Source of the DNA: Marinobacter litoralis | GTDB taxonomy: Bacteria > Pseudomonadota > Gammaproteobacteria > Pseudomonadales > Oleiphilaceae | Length of the DNA: 64,000 nucleotides | Assembly: GCF_003336705.1 (NCBI RefSeq) | Contig: NZ_QMDL01000005.1 | Coordinates: forward strand, 62,001-126,000 | Direction: 5' to 3' | In this document: positions 1-8,536 of the stretch, piece by piece | Numbering within the stretch: the first letter of the stretch is position 1 | How the letters are laid out: each line of letters begins with the position of its first letter | Notes under the pieces: generated by a model | What the model was told of the DNA's origin: nothing | Database searches by the model: none | Seen by the model: only the letters and a program-made list of their open reading frames with translations | Translations under genes and position numbers: made by a program

Positions 1-24
1 CGCCGGTGCTTTCAGCCCCGGCGG
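1..24 (+). terminator. Right half of a probable terminator of the gene left of the window
   Basis: CGCCGG at 1-6 can pair with CCGGCG at 18-23, and the right arm runs into GGCTT. The outer left arm is cut off by the window edge. It precedes the DUF6165 gene and probably ends an upstream unit. Low certainty because only part is visible. Confidence 0.3.
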
Positions 25-63
25 CTTCGCTATATTGAATTCACGGAAAAACAGGGCAAGACA

Positions 64-471
64 ATGGCAGACGTAATCAAGGTACCGGTTTCTTTCGGTG
101 AAGTGTTGGATAAGATCACGATTCTTGAAATCAAATCCGAGCGCATTAAAGACGAAGCAAAGCTCAAGAATGTGCGTTTGGAGCTTGATGAGCTGAGCGC
201 AACTTGGGACGAGGCCGTAAAAGACAAGGCTGCCGAGATTGCGGATTTGCGCAAGCAGCTTAAAGCGGTTAACGAAGAGCTTTGGGTGATTGAAGACGAT
301 ATCCGTGACGAAGAAGCGGACCAGAACTTCGGCCCGCGTTTCATTGAGTTGGCCCGTGCGGTCTATGTCACCAACGACAAGCGTGCAGCCATCAAGAAAG
401 AAGTGAACCTGGCGCTGGGTTCGCGCTTTGTGGAAGAGAAATCTTATCAGGATTACACCGCCCGTAAGTAA
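64..471 (+). CDS. DUF6165 family protein
   Basis: Encodes 135 residues with no signal peptide or membrane segment. Residues about 20-90 are rich in charged and heptad-like positions (K, E, L, D), suggesting an alpha-helical or coiled-coil protein. The opening (MADVIKVPVSFGEVLDKITI) matches my memory of the uncharacterised DUF6165 family. The ATG follows GGGCAAG. It lies next to an LPS locus and faces the heptosyltransferase gene, with a strong hairpin between them. A surface-glycan link is only inferred from position; the biochemical role is unknown. Confidence 0.75.
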   Translation: MADVIKVPVSFGEVLDKITILEIKSERIKDEAKLKNVRLELDELSATWDEAVKDKAAEIADLRKQLKAVNEELWVIEDDIRDEEADQNFGPRFIELARAVYVTNDKRAAIKKEVNLALGSRFVEEKSYQDYTARK

Positions 472-489
472 AGCGGCTAGACATACCAC

Positions 490-544
490 TCGCTGAAGCT
501 GCTTAAAGGCCCATCAATCTGGCCGAGTTTAGCGGCTTCAGCGA
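490..544. terminator. Long imperfect hairpin between convergent genes
   Basis: TCGCTGAAGC (490-499) is the exact complement of GCTTCAGCGA at 535-544, and GGCC/GGCC plus an A/T-rich stretch pair inside it. It sits in the 88-base gap between two genes that run towards each other, so it can serve as a bidirectional terminator. There is no clear T-run. Confidence 0.55.
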
Positions 545-559
545 TTCTGTTCTGGGTGA

Positions 560-1615
560 TCAGTTGTTTTCGGCCATCCAGCGGTCCAGCATTTCAGTAG
601 CGTCCTTGACGGACACCATCTCCATCGCCCCCTCGAATTCTGCCTTGGCGCCCCAGCGCGCTTCCTCCACGGATTTACCTGTGAACTTTTGCAGTGCTTC
701 CGGGTAGCGGTTTACGCACCATTTCAGAGAATTGTAGGGCCCTGAACGATTGGGGTTGCTGGCGGCGAAAACGCCCAAGACATCGGTATTCACCGAGCTG
801 GCAATGTGAGCGGGGCCGGTATCCGGTGCAACTACAAGATCGGCCTCAGTCATTAAAGCTGTGAGCTGCTTCAGAGTGTCTTTGCCGCAAATATTGTGCG
901 CCTTGTGCTTCATGGCACCTTCGATGGCGGTGCAGTACTCTGCTTCAAAAGGTGCCGGACTGCCCACGAGAATGACCTTCATGCCGTAAGCTTCAATGGC
1001 ATAGTCTGCAAGCTGCGCGTAGCGATCCGCTGGCCAATTCCTCAGCGTGTGACTGGCGCAGGGGCTGATGACTAAGTTCTTGCGGTCTGCTGCCAGGTGG
1101 CTGCGCGCAAATTCGTGATCGGCCTCTGACAGTGGAATGTGCCACCGGGGTGGGGCGGCTTTTAGCCCCAATGGCTCCAGAAAGCTCGCCAGACAATCCC
1201 TGACGTGCTGCTGTGGCACCGGAACAATACGCTTGTTAATAAACAGACTGTGCAGGTCTTTGCTGCGAGCTTTGTCGTAGCCGACTCTGATCTTGGCCGG
1301 AATCAGTGCCGCGGCAAGATTAGCTCTCAACGCCACCTGCATGTGCAGCAAGGCATCAAACTTGCGGCCTTTCATTTGCTGACGCAGGTCCGCATAGCCC
1401 TGACGGCCGGCTTTCTTGTCGAAGATGATGAACTCGACACCCGGAAGGTCGCCAATTAGCTTGGCTTCGATTTTGCCAATGACCCAGGTAATTTGGACGC
1501 CGGGAAGCTGCTCTTGCAGGCTCAGAACAACCGGGATGACGTGAGTGACGTCGCCGATGGCGGATAGGCGGAGGATACAGATGGATTTCGGCAAGGCGTC
1601 CTCGTAACGTTTCAT
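560..1615 (-). CDS. Glycosyltransferase family 9 (LPS heptosyltransferase)
   Basis: 351 residues with the two-Rossmann-domain GT-B layout of ADP-heptose:LPS heptosyltransferases. The N-terminal nucleotide-fold motif LSAIGDVTH is at residues 17-25. The C-terminal domain carries SPCASHTLRNWP (184-195) and the family signature APDTGPAH (263-270). It probably adds L-glycero-D-manno-heptose to the inner core at the cytoplasmic face of the inner membrane. It is divergent from the Kdo kinase gene, across a 118-base gap that must hold both promoters. Whether it is the first (WaaC-type) or a later transferase cannot be settled by eye. Confidence 0.88.
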   Translation of the reverse strand: MKRYEDALPKSICILRLSAIGDVTHVIPVVLSLQEQLPGVQITWVIGKIEAKLIGDLPGVEFIIFDKKAGRQGYADLRQQMKGRKFDALLHMQVALRANLAAALIPAKIRVGYDKARSKDLHSLFINKRIVPVPQQHVRDCLASFLEPLGLKAAPPRWHIPLSEADHEFARSHLAADRKNLVISPCASHTLRNWPADRYAQLADYAIEAYGMKVILVGSPAPFEAEYCTAIEGAMKHKAHNICGKDTLKQLTALMTEADLVVAPDTGPAHIASSVNTDVLGVFAASNPNRSGPYNSLKWCVNRYPEALQKFTGKSVEEARWGAKAEFEGAMEMVSVKDATEMLDRWMAENN

Positions 1616-1733
1616 AAAGATTAATGAGTGGAGCCCTGAGTCACGCTCCTGCTAAACTGCGCCTATTCTAACCCACTGTTGGTGCGGGGTCTGCCATTCA
1701 CATTTCCACAAATGTTGGCTATCAGGTTTATTG

Positions 1734-2405
1734 ATGCTTATTGTTAACCCTTCATACTCGGGAGTGTCTGAAAGGATGCTTTCCCCATCGTATTGGAACG
1801 ATCGTGCTGAACCGGTTTCCGTTGGAGGGCGGGGTGGCGCTTGGTTTGTGGATGCGGATCAGGGGGGAATGGTTCTTCGGATGTATCGCCGCGGAGGTGT
1901 GGCTGCCCGGCTTTCGGAATCCCGATACCTCTTTACGGGCTGGCACCGGACTCGTTCCTATCGGGAGTTTCAGGTTCTAAGCCAGCTCTACCAGATAGGT
2001 TTGCCTGTGCCAGAGCCTGTTGCTGCTTCGGCTTGTCAGTCTGGTTTGTTTTATCAGGCCGCGATTCTTATTCGCCGGATACCAGATGCGGTACCGTTGC
2101 CGGAAGCGTGCGAGCTTAGTAAGGAGGCTATTTGGTGGGAGGTGGGCAGAACGATACGGCGTTTTCACGATGCAGGCCTAGACCATGTTGACTTGAACTG
2201 CGACAACATTCTGGTCGCGAATGGTCTCGTGTATGTAATCGATTTTGATAGGTGCCTATTCCGCAAGCCCGGTGTGGAAAAACGTTGGACCAAACGGAAT
2301 CTATCCCGATTGTACAGATCCATCGAGAAGCGAATAGACACCGTCGATATTACGAAGCCCTGGCAATCGTTGTTGGCAGGCTATAGTAAGGTTGCCCAGT
2401 CTTAA
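1734..2405 (+). CDS. kdkA: 3-deoxy-D-manno-octulosonic acid (Kdo) kinase
   Basis: 223 residues, a small protein-kinase-fold enzyme that phosphorylates Kdo on lipid A (KdkA of Haemophilus and Vibrio). RMYRRGG (49-55) is the ATP-lysine-like region. The catalytic loop HVDLNCDNIL (151-160) carries Asp153 and Asn158, and the metal-binding segment VIDFDRC starts at 168. The pattern RYRF/TRSF..EF.LL..LY..GLPVP of Haemophilus KdkA is recognisable here. I chose ATG 1734 over the adjacent TTG at 1731. It is the first gene of the plus-strand glycan run and ends 15 bases before the O-antigen ligase-family gene. Confidence 0.85.
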   Translation: MLIVNPSYSGVSERMLSPSYWNDRAEPVSVGGRGGAWFVDADQGGMVLRMYRRGGVAARLSESRYLFTGWHRTRSYREFQVLSQLYQIGLPVPEPVAASACQSGLFYQAAILIRRIPDAVPLPEACELSKEAIWWEVGRTIRRFHDAGLDHVDLNCDNILVANGLVYVIDFDRCLFRKPGVEKRWTKRNLSRLYRSIEKRIDTVDITKPWQSLLAGYSKVAQS

Positions 2406-2420
2406 ACGGAGTGTTGTGGT

Positions 2421-3773
2421 GTGGTTGATCGAGTAGTTCCCGCTGAAACTCAAAGCGAGTTTACAGACCGTTTTCCTCGCTGGTCATTCGTATCCTTATC
2501 TGTGTTGTCGGTGCTTTTTACTGTTTTGCCTCTTGTTGAGGTTCGCCTGCCAAATGCAGTGGAAGTCTTGTTTGCTTTGCTGGGGTTGTATGCGTTTTTC
2601 CGTTTTGCTCGAGGCGTCCGTTGGAGTGCTCCGGTTAGGTTGATGGTTGCAGCTGTGATTGTCCTTAACCTCAGTTGGGGCTTTATGCTGATTGACCATC
2701 CCGGTTTGGCTCGCTCCGGTCCATCGCTAGAAGACTTCCTTGATAAGTTCATGTTTTTGTTCATTGCTTGCGTCTTAGTAGGATCAGAGAAAAAGGTTAT
2801 CGGTTATTTAGCCATTTTTGGCGTGAGTATCGCCTTGATGCCGTGGCTGTCAGGAAACGGATTTTCCGAAATCGCAAGCGGGTTAGATGGAGCAAGAGCT
2901 AGTTTTGGCATTAACCCGATTCGTACGGGGTTGCTTTTTGGCGGTGTGTGCATAGGCTTGCTGTGCTTTTGGCAGCGAATTTTTCTCAAGCCATCGTTTT
3001 CGGTTTGGCGCTTCGTGGTTTGGTCAATTCTGTTGTGCTTTTGTGCGACTATGCTACTTATCACTCAATCCCGTACGGCTATGGTCGCGATTATTCCCGG
3101 GTTGCTGACGTCGGTGGTCCTGGGGGCCGTGTTGTCGACGTTTTCTTTTAGAACCAAAGCAATCTCAGCGGCTGCGGGCTGTGTTTTCTTGGTGATCGTT
3201 GTTGCTGGTAGCGTTTTTACGGGACTTGCGGAGGTGGTTGAGCAGCGATTCAACAAGGAGTCCGTCGTTGTTGAACGAATTATTGAGGGCGATTTTGAGA
3301 GCGTTCCAACGACCAGTTGGGGACTACGTGTCCACTTTGTTGTGGAGGCGGGGCGGGGGATTCTTGAGCGTCCGCTTACCGGCTGGGGGTACCGGGCCGG
3401 CGAAATCGTTTTGAATCAAGACGGTCTTCGTCAAGCCGACGGAGGAGTGTTCAGTCAAGTTCATAACAGCTATTTAGAGGCAGCCCTACGTTACGGAGTT
3501 GGGGGGGCGCTGATTGTTTTGCTGCTATTCGCTTGGGCGACACTAGAGACAGTGCGTTGCTGGAAGCAAGGGCTAATGTCTTTTGACGTTTTTGTGTTTT
3601 TGATGTCTGCTACTGCGTACTTTATGGTTGCGAACCTGTTCGATGGACTGCTGTTTCAAACTGAAGGCGTGTTGATGTTCAACGTGCTTATGGGGGTTGC
3701 AGCGTCATTTATATTTCAGAGGCGATGGCAAGCTTCTCTTGACGGTGTAGGGGATGTGAATGCACGTAGTTAA
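2421..3773 (+). CDS. O-antigen ligase / polymerase family membrane protein
   Basis: 450 residues with about ten to twelve hydrophobic segments across the length. The large periplasmic loop of the Wzy_C/WaaL family lies at roughly 270-350 and contains a GWGYRAGE-type stretch followed by QVHNSYLEAALRYG, whose His is typical of the family. It either joins undecaprenyl-linked glycan to the lipid A core or polymerises it; the sequence does not decide which. The start is GTG 2421 with GGAG at 2408-2411. It overlaps the next gene by 14 bases. The sampled DNA is near 43% GC, below the flanks. Confidence 0.8.
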   Translation: MVDRVVPAETQSEFTDRFPRWSFVSLSVLSVLFTVLPLVEVRLPNAVEVLFALLGLYAFFRFARGVRWSAPVRLMVAAVIVLNLSWGFMLIDHPGLARSGPSLEDFLDKFMFLFIACVLVGSEKKVIGYLAIFGVSIALMPWLSGNGFSEIASGLDGARASFGINPIRTGLLFGGVCIGLLCFWQRIFLKPSFSVWRFVVWSILLCFCATMLLITQSRTAMVAIIPGLLTSVVLGAVLSTFSFRTKAISAAAGCVFLVIVVAGSVFTGLAEVVEQRFNKESVVVERIIEGDFESVPTTSWGLRVHFVVEAGRGILERPLTGWGYRAGEIVLNQDGLRQADGGVFSQVHNSYLEAALRYGVGGALIVLLLFAWATLETVRCWKQGLMSFDVFVFLMSATAYFMVANLFDGLLFQTEGVLMFNVLMGVAASFIFQRRWQASLDGVGDVNARS

Positions 3774-5361
3774 ACTCGACTGCACGCTGAGAGACGGCGG
3801 TTATTACAATAGTTGGAATTTTAGCGCCGACCTCGCGCAGAGATACCTCGATGCGATGTCGGAGGTGGGCGTGAGCGTAGTTGAAATAGGTTTGCGCTCG
3901 TTAGAAAACGATGGGTTTAAAGGTGCGTTCGCTTTTTCACATGACGAGTACTTGCAGAATCTAAATGTTCCATCCGGTCTTGATATTGGCGTTATGGTTA
4001 ACGCCAGTGAGCTGGTTGGGGGTGATATAAATGATCGTCTGAAAGCTTTGTTTCCTCGGCCATCAGGCCAGTCTCCTGTGTCATTGGTTCGTATCGCTTG
4101 CCATGTCCATGAGTTTTCTGAAGCCTTGAGCGCCACCTCGTGGCTCAAAGAACAGGGTTACCGTGTCGGTTTCAACCTAATGCAGGTGGCTGACCGATCA
4201 GAAACCGAAATCGTGGAATTGGCTCGCGAAGCACAGCAATGGAATCCTGATGTTCTTTATTTTGCCGACAGCATGGGTGGAATGACACCGGATCAGACAG
4301 CCACCATTATTGGCTGGATACGCCAAGGTTGGCAGGGGGCGCTAGGCATTCACACCCACGATAACCTCGGCTTAGCGCTTCAGAACACATTAACCGCGCT
4401 CGACAAAGGGGTGACCTGGATTGATTCCACGGTGACCGGTATGGGGCGAGGGCCAGGCAACGCGAGAACCGAAGAAGTTGTCATAGAGTTAATGGATAAA
4501 ACCGAGCATCGGGTTAACCTGATTCCGTTAATGAGCCTGATTCGGACAGATTTTAAACCAATGCAGCAGCATTTTGGCTGGGGAACAAATCCGTATTATT
4601 TCCTAGCCGGCAAGTATGGTATCCATCCGTCGTTTGTGCAGGAAATGTTGGCTGATTCGCGGTATGTGGAGGCGGATCTTCTGGCGGTTATTGAGCACCT
4701 TCGACGAGAGGGTGGAAAAAAGTTCAGTCGAGATGCGTTGCACTCAGCACGACACCGTTTACGCAGTGAGTCTAAGGGGGCTTGGGCACCTGCGGAGATG
4801 TTGAAGGGGCGGGATATTCTGCTGCTGGGCTCTGGTCCGGGAGTTCGGGAGCACCGGGAGGCTCTAGAGCAATACATCCGTAAAAATGCGCCGGTTGTTA
4901 TGGCGCTAAATACCCAAACATCTATTGATTCGTCTCTTATTGATGTACGAGTTGCATGTCATCCAGTTCGGCTGTTAGCCGATTGTGCTGAGCATTCGTC
5001 TTTGCCCCAGCCGCTGATTACGCCGGTTGGAGTGTTGCCAGAGGATGTTCGCTCTAGGTTGTCAAAGAAAAAACTACTGGACTTCGGTATGCAGGTCGAG
5101 CATGGCAGGTTTGAATTTGACGATACCCATTGCGTTCTACCAGTATCACTAGTAATTGCTTATGCCCTGGCAGTAGCCACCAGCGGTCAAGCGGAGCGGG
5201 TTATGATGGCAGGATTCGATGGGTTCGGAGCGGATGATCCGCGAACGGTAGAAATGCATGCTTTGCTGGCGGGGTATCAGCAGCATTCTGCAGCCCTGCC
5301 GCTGCTAGCGGTGACGCCAACTCGTTACTCAGTGCCTGTCCAATCCATTTACGGGATGTGA
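3760..5361 (+). CDS. HMG-CoA lyase-like (DRE-TIM) aldolase fused to a Rossmann-like C-terminal domain
   Basis: 533 residues in two parts. Residues 1 to about 300 are a DRE-TIM metallolyase/aldolase barrel: DCTLRDGGYYNSWNF begins at 7 (Arg11 and Asp12 are the expected catalytic and metal residues), GIHTHDN gives metal histidines 198 and 200, and GMGRGPGN lies at 227-234. This resembles 4-hydroxy-2-oxovalerate aldolase, a pyruvate-type aldolase. From about 345 a second domain starts with DILLLGSGPG (352-361), resembling DUF115/MptE-like or sialyltransferase-like Rossmann folds, and continues to the end. The substrate is unknown. It sits next to a CMP-Kdo synthetase homologue, so a role in making a 3-deoxy-ulosonic acid is a reasonable inference. 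Confidence 0.72.
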   Translation: MHVVKLDCTLRDGGYYNSWNFSADLAQRYLDAMSEVGVSVVEIGLRSLENDGFKGAFAFSHDEYLQNLNVPSGLDIGVMVNASELVGGDINDRLKALFPRPSGQSPVSLVRIACHVHEFSEALSATSWLKEQGYRVGFNLMQVADRSETEIVELAREAQQWNPDVLYFADSMGGMTPDQTATIIGWIRQGWQGALGIHTHDNLGLALQNTLTALDKGVTWIDSTVTGMGRGPGNARTEEVVIELMDKTEHRVNLIPLMSLIRTDFKPMQQHFGWGTNPYYFLAGKYGIHPSFVQEMLADSRYVEADLLAVIEHLRREGGKKFSRDALHSARHRLRSESKGAWAPAEMLKGRDILLLGSGPGVREHREALEQYIRKNAPVVMALNTQTSIDSSLIDVRVACHPVRLLADCAEHSSLPQPLITPVGVLPEDVRSRLSKKKLLDFGMQVEHGRFEFDDTHCVLPVSLVIAYALAVATSGQAERVMMAGFDGFGADDPRTVEMHALLAGYQQHSAALPLLAVTPTRYSVPVQSIYGM

Positions 5362-5368
5362 GATATTA

Positions 5369-6106
5369 ATGAAAAGTGTTGTGGTTATTCCTGCTCGTTA
5401 TGGTTCCAGTCGTTACCCTGGTAAACCCCTTGTGGAGCTTCTCGGAAAGCCCATGATACTTTGGGTCGCGGAGCTTGCAGCACAAGCGGTTAGTCCGGAA
5501 AACGTATACGTCGCCACAGAAGATGAGAGCATCGCAGCTGTAGTTTCGGATGCAGGGTACAACGCTGTTATGACAAGTGATTCTGCACTAACTGGAACCG
5601 ATAGGCTGGCAGAAGCCGCCTCCCAAATTAGCGCAGATATATTCGTTAATGTTCAGGGGGACGAGCCGCTGGTTGACCCCAAAGACATTGTTCGAATTAT
5701 TGATTTCAAAAAAGCGCATATGAACAAGGTTATTAATGGCTTTAGTGTGCTGTCAGAGGGTGAAGATCCAGCAAACGTTAATATCCCGAAGGTGATCGCT
5801 ACAGAAACTGGGCGCATGGTTTACATGTCTCGTAACCCTTTGCCTGGCTTCAAAGATGCAACTAATAAACCCGGAAATTATTACAAGCAAGTTTGTATTT
5901 ACGCGTTTACTGGGGACGAGCTCGCACAGTTCGCGAACTATGGACGTAAGAGTGACCTAGAGCGTTGTGAGGACATAGAAATACTGAGGTTTCTTGAGTT
6001 GGGCAAGGACATCCAGATGGTTGAAACGCAACCCGGTAGCTTAGCGGTGGATGTTCCTGAAGATGTAGCGCCGGTAGAGGCGGCCTTGCGTGCCCGAATT
6101 GGATAG
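5369..6106 (+). CDS. kdsB: CMP-Kdo synthetase homologue (3-deoxy-manno-octulosonate cytidylyltransferase)
   Basis: 245 residues. KdsB couples CTP to a ulosonic acid to give the CMP-sugar used by glycosyltransferases. Visible motifs are the nucleotide loop PARYGSSRYPGKPL (8-21), TGTDRLAEA (75-83) and VNVQGDEPL (93-101). The loop reads GSSRYPGKP rather than the ASTRLPGKP of E. coli KdsB, and the middle of the protein is clearly diverged, so this may be a paralogue dedicated to the local glycan. No second copy lies in the window. It is 7 bases after the aldolase gene and overlaps the next gene if that starts at GTG 6090. Confidence 0.83.
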   Translation: MKSVVVIPARYGSSRYPGKPLVELLGKPMILWVAELAAQAVSPENVYVATEDESIAAVVSDAGYNAVMTSDSALTGTDRLAEAASQISADIFVNVQGDEPLVDPKDIVRIIDFKKAHMNKVINGFSVLSEGEDPANVNIPKVIATETGRMVYMSRNPLPGFKDATNKPGNYYKQVCIYAFTGDELAQFANYGRKSDLERCEDIEILRFLELGKDIQMVETQPGSLAVDVPEDVAPVEAALRARIG

Positions 6107-7286
6107 TTTGATGTCTCCCGTGACTGATTTTGGTGTGGCGCCGCGCCCTGACTTTACACTTCCGAAGGCGCAACGGCACCGGTTGAAGCGCGTGAGGGCG
6201 CTTATGCTCGTAACGGATAAGTTTCGGTTTCCGTTCCGTCAGGCGTTGGCTGATAAGTTGTGGAAAGATTCAAAGCACTTCTACCGGCTAGCGGGAACAA
6301 CCGCTCCGTGGGATGCAGCCCCCAGAGCAATGGCTACGTGCCGATCGTGGGAGGAGCTCAAGTACTGGAGCTATATCGTTTCCTGTTACGAGCAGCACCG
6401 AATATATGAGCAGATGGTGTCGGATTTTGGTTCTGTTGAAGCTCTTAGTGCATCAGGAATAGCCGCAAAAGTTAAATTTGTTGGTAGTGGCAGCGGCGGT
6501 TCCACGCTGAACTCATATCGATCCATTGTTTTAGCTGACCCGTCGAAGCCAAACTCGTGGTTGTTCGAAAAAGTATACCGTTGCCAAGGTTACGACGACC
6601 TAGAGAGGGTGCTTGCAGTATCCCGCCATCTTGGCGACAGACTTTGCACGGGCGACATCTTTATGCCCCGGTTGCTTGATGTCCGGAAGGGTGGGGAGCT
6701 CGCTATCGTATATAGCGCTTTTACGCCGAGCGCTCGCGTGTCTGCGAGGCAGGCCGTTGCCCGAGGTGCTGATGTTGTTAAGGAGTTGATGGCTTTACCT
6801 ACTGATAGCTTGGTCTCTGAACCTGTTTTGAGAAAGCCGCATTCAAACTATTTACTGGCGTTGGCGAAAACGCGCGATTGGATTGCAGGCAGACGTCCGG
6901 AGGTTTTAACTGAGTTTGATGCGCTTTCTCGCAAGATCAACGATAGTTATCCGCGATATCTGGCTCATGGGGACTTGCATCGCAAGAATATTCTCGCGTC
7001 GGGTGCCGTGCTCGACTGGGATTCTTGCGGGTTTTACCCGATAGGGTATGACCCAGGACTGATTATAGCGAGAGGTCTGAAGGCTGATTCTGTTGAGGAG
7101 TTGGAGCACTCGCTGGTTAAGTATTTTGGGACCATGAATGCTGGCACAGATGCTCGGTTAATGGTGTCGGGGGGGCTGTACTTCGCTCTAGTTTTCGGTG
7201 CGGGCAAGAAATCAGCTTTGAGTGAGCCAGTGTTGGAGTCACTGCTAGCTAAAATTGTGCCGAATTCGGAGGTTGAGGGCCATTGA
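6090..7286 (+). CDS. Aminoglycoside phosphotransferase-fold kinase, substrate unknown
   Basis: 398 residues from GTG 6090; ATG 6111 is an equally possible start. The C-terminal half has the APH/choline-kinase active site: HGDLHRKNIL at 293-302 (catalytic Asp295) and VLDWDSCGFYPIGYDPG from 307 (metal Asp309). A glycine-rich stretch, KFVGSGSGGS, lies near residue 130. The first 120 residues match nothing I recognise. It probably phosphorylates a sugar or lipid-linked glycan, given its position between kdsB and a putative glycosyltransferase. It overlaps the next gene by four bases (TTGA). Confidence 0.6.
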   Translation: MPELDSLMSPVTDFGVAPRPDFTLPKAQRHRLKRVRALMLVTDKFRFPFRQALADKLWKDSKHFYRLAGTTAPWDAAPRAMATCRSWEELKYWSYIVSCYEQHRIYEQMVSDFGSVEALSASGIAAKVKFVGSGSGGSTLNSYRSIVLADPSKPNSWLFEKVYRCQGYDDLERVLAVSRHLGDRLCTGDIFMPRLLDVRKGGELAIVYSAFTPSARVSARQAVARGADVVKELMALPTDSLVSEPVLRKPHSNYLLALAKTRDWIAGRRPEVLTEFDALSRKINDSYPRYLAHGDLHRKNILASGAVLDWDSCGFYPIGYDPGLIIARGLKADSVEELEHSLVKYFGTMNAGTDARLMVSGGLYFALVFGAGKKSALSEPVLESLLAKIVPNSEVEGH

Positions 7287-8536
7287 TTAGTCGATTGCTT
7301 TACCATAAGAAACGCCAGCAACGGTGGTGGCGATACTTGCAGTTCCGAGGGGCTTACCAGGCGGCGCAACAAGCACGTGACCCTGCGAGCAGGCTTTGCG
7401 CCTGTTTCCGGAAGCTGGGGTATGGCGAGCCAACTTCTGAACTCAAAGATGTATGGGCTCAATGGGTGGCCCTAGGTTCTTTGGTTGCCCCCAAACTGGA
7501 GACTTCTACGGTAACCGCATTGGAGAGCCAAATTGTATCCTTGGACGGGAAGCAGTTACCGGTACTGGCTTGGCTCGATCTATATCGGTTGGCCATTGGT
7601 GTTGGTGTCTATGGCCCCGCTAATGCCCTCCGAAACAAGGCGATAACCCGCGCAGCCTCGGTGGTTGGAAGCGCCTCAAAGGGTAATCTTACGGCACAAG
7701 AAGTTGCGCTTGGCTTTTACTGCAATCTCGAATTAGGTCGTTTTGGTGAAGCCGATATACTGCTGCGGGACATGGCGACGGGAGGTTTGCCTGCAGAGAA
7801 AGTTGGTCACGCCCGGTGGTTTTTGTCTCTTTACAAGGGCGACCTTGCGACCTCTGAAGCCGGCTCGTTGGACGAGGATTTTGGAAGTTATCTCCGAGGG
7901 CAACGCGTTGCGATTGTCGGGCCAGTCAAAAGCCATGCTTCCCAAGGTACAGAAATTGATGCCCACGATCGCGTAGTGAAGTTTAGCTATCAAGGGGGAG
8001 AAAAAGGCCGGGATGCACTGACCCAAGGTCAGCGAATTGATGTCAGCTATTACAACAACACCCAGTCGCAACGTCTTTCTGAATCGGGTTACTCGAAAGT
8101 ATTGGAGCAGCTAAGTTGGATAGTGTGTATCAACCGGAAGGGACGGTCTCGCTTCCCCTCCCACGAACAGAAGATTCGCCAGATCTACTCATTACAGTGG
8201 CTGCTTCCTGATACGCACTTTAATGCGGGACCGAATGCCTTTATTGATCTTCTGCGGTGTCAGCCTGCGGGAATTAAAGTATTTAACACAGATCTGATGC
8301 TGTCGGCAGGTCGTTATGCGGGGTATCGAAAGCCCGGGGCGAAGGACATCGATTATACTCGGTCGTTTATCAAGACTCACGATCCGATTCTTCAGTATGT
8401 AACAATCCACCGCCTGTGGGAGCTTGGCTATCTCGAGGGGGATGCCCGTTTCGAAGAGGTCATGGAGCTAGGCTTGAAAGGATATCTCTCGCAGTTGCAG
8501 AGAGTGCACGGAGCTCATGACCAAGCACTTTTATAG
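7283..8536 (+). CDS. GT29-like (sialyltransferase-type) putative glycosyltransferase
   Basis: 417 residues with start TTG 7283, overlapping the previous stop in TTGA. Residues 1 to about 200 are helical and unrecognised. From 204 the sequence LRGQRVAIVGPVKSHASQG, followed by EIDAHDRVVKF (224-234), closely resembles the sialyl motif L of GT29 sialyltransferases, which use CMP-sugar donors. RIDVSYYNN (251-259) and later FINTDLML-like and HDP segments continue that fold. GT29 is mainly eukaryotic, but related proteins occur in bacteria. With a CMP-Kdo synthetase homologue upstream, a CMP-ulosonate donor is the natural inference. The family call is by eye. Confidence 0.58.
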   Translation: MISRLLYHKKRQQRWWRYLQFRGAYQAAQQARDPASRLCACFRKLGYGEPTSELKDVWAQWVALGSLVAPKLETSTVTALESQIVSLDGKQLPVLAWLDLYRLAIGVGVYGPANALRNKAITRAASVVGSASKGNLTAQEVALGFYCNLELGRFGEADILLRDMATGGLPAEKVGHARWFLSLYKGDLATSEAGSLDEDFGSYLRGQRVAIVGPVKSHASQGTEIDAHDRVVKFSYQGGEKGRDALTQGQRIDVSYYNNTQSQRLSESGYSKVLEQLSWIVCINRKGRSRFPSHEQKIRQIYSLQWLLPDTHFNAGPNAFIDLLRCQPAGIKVFNTDLMLSAGRYAGYRKPGAKDIDYTRSFIKTHDPILQYVTIHRLWELGYLEGDARFEEVMELGLKGYLSQLQRVHGAHDQALL

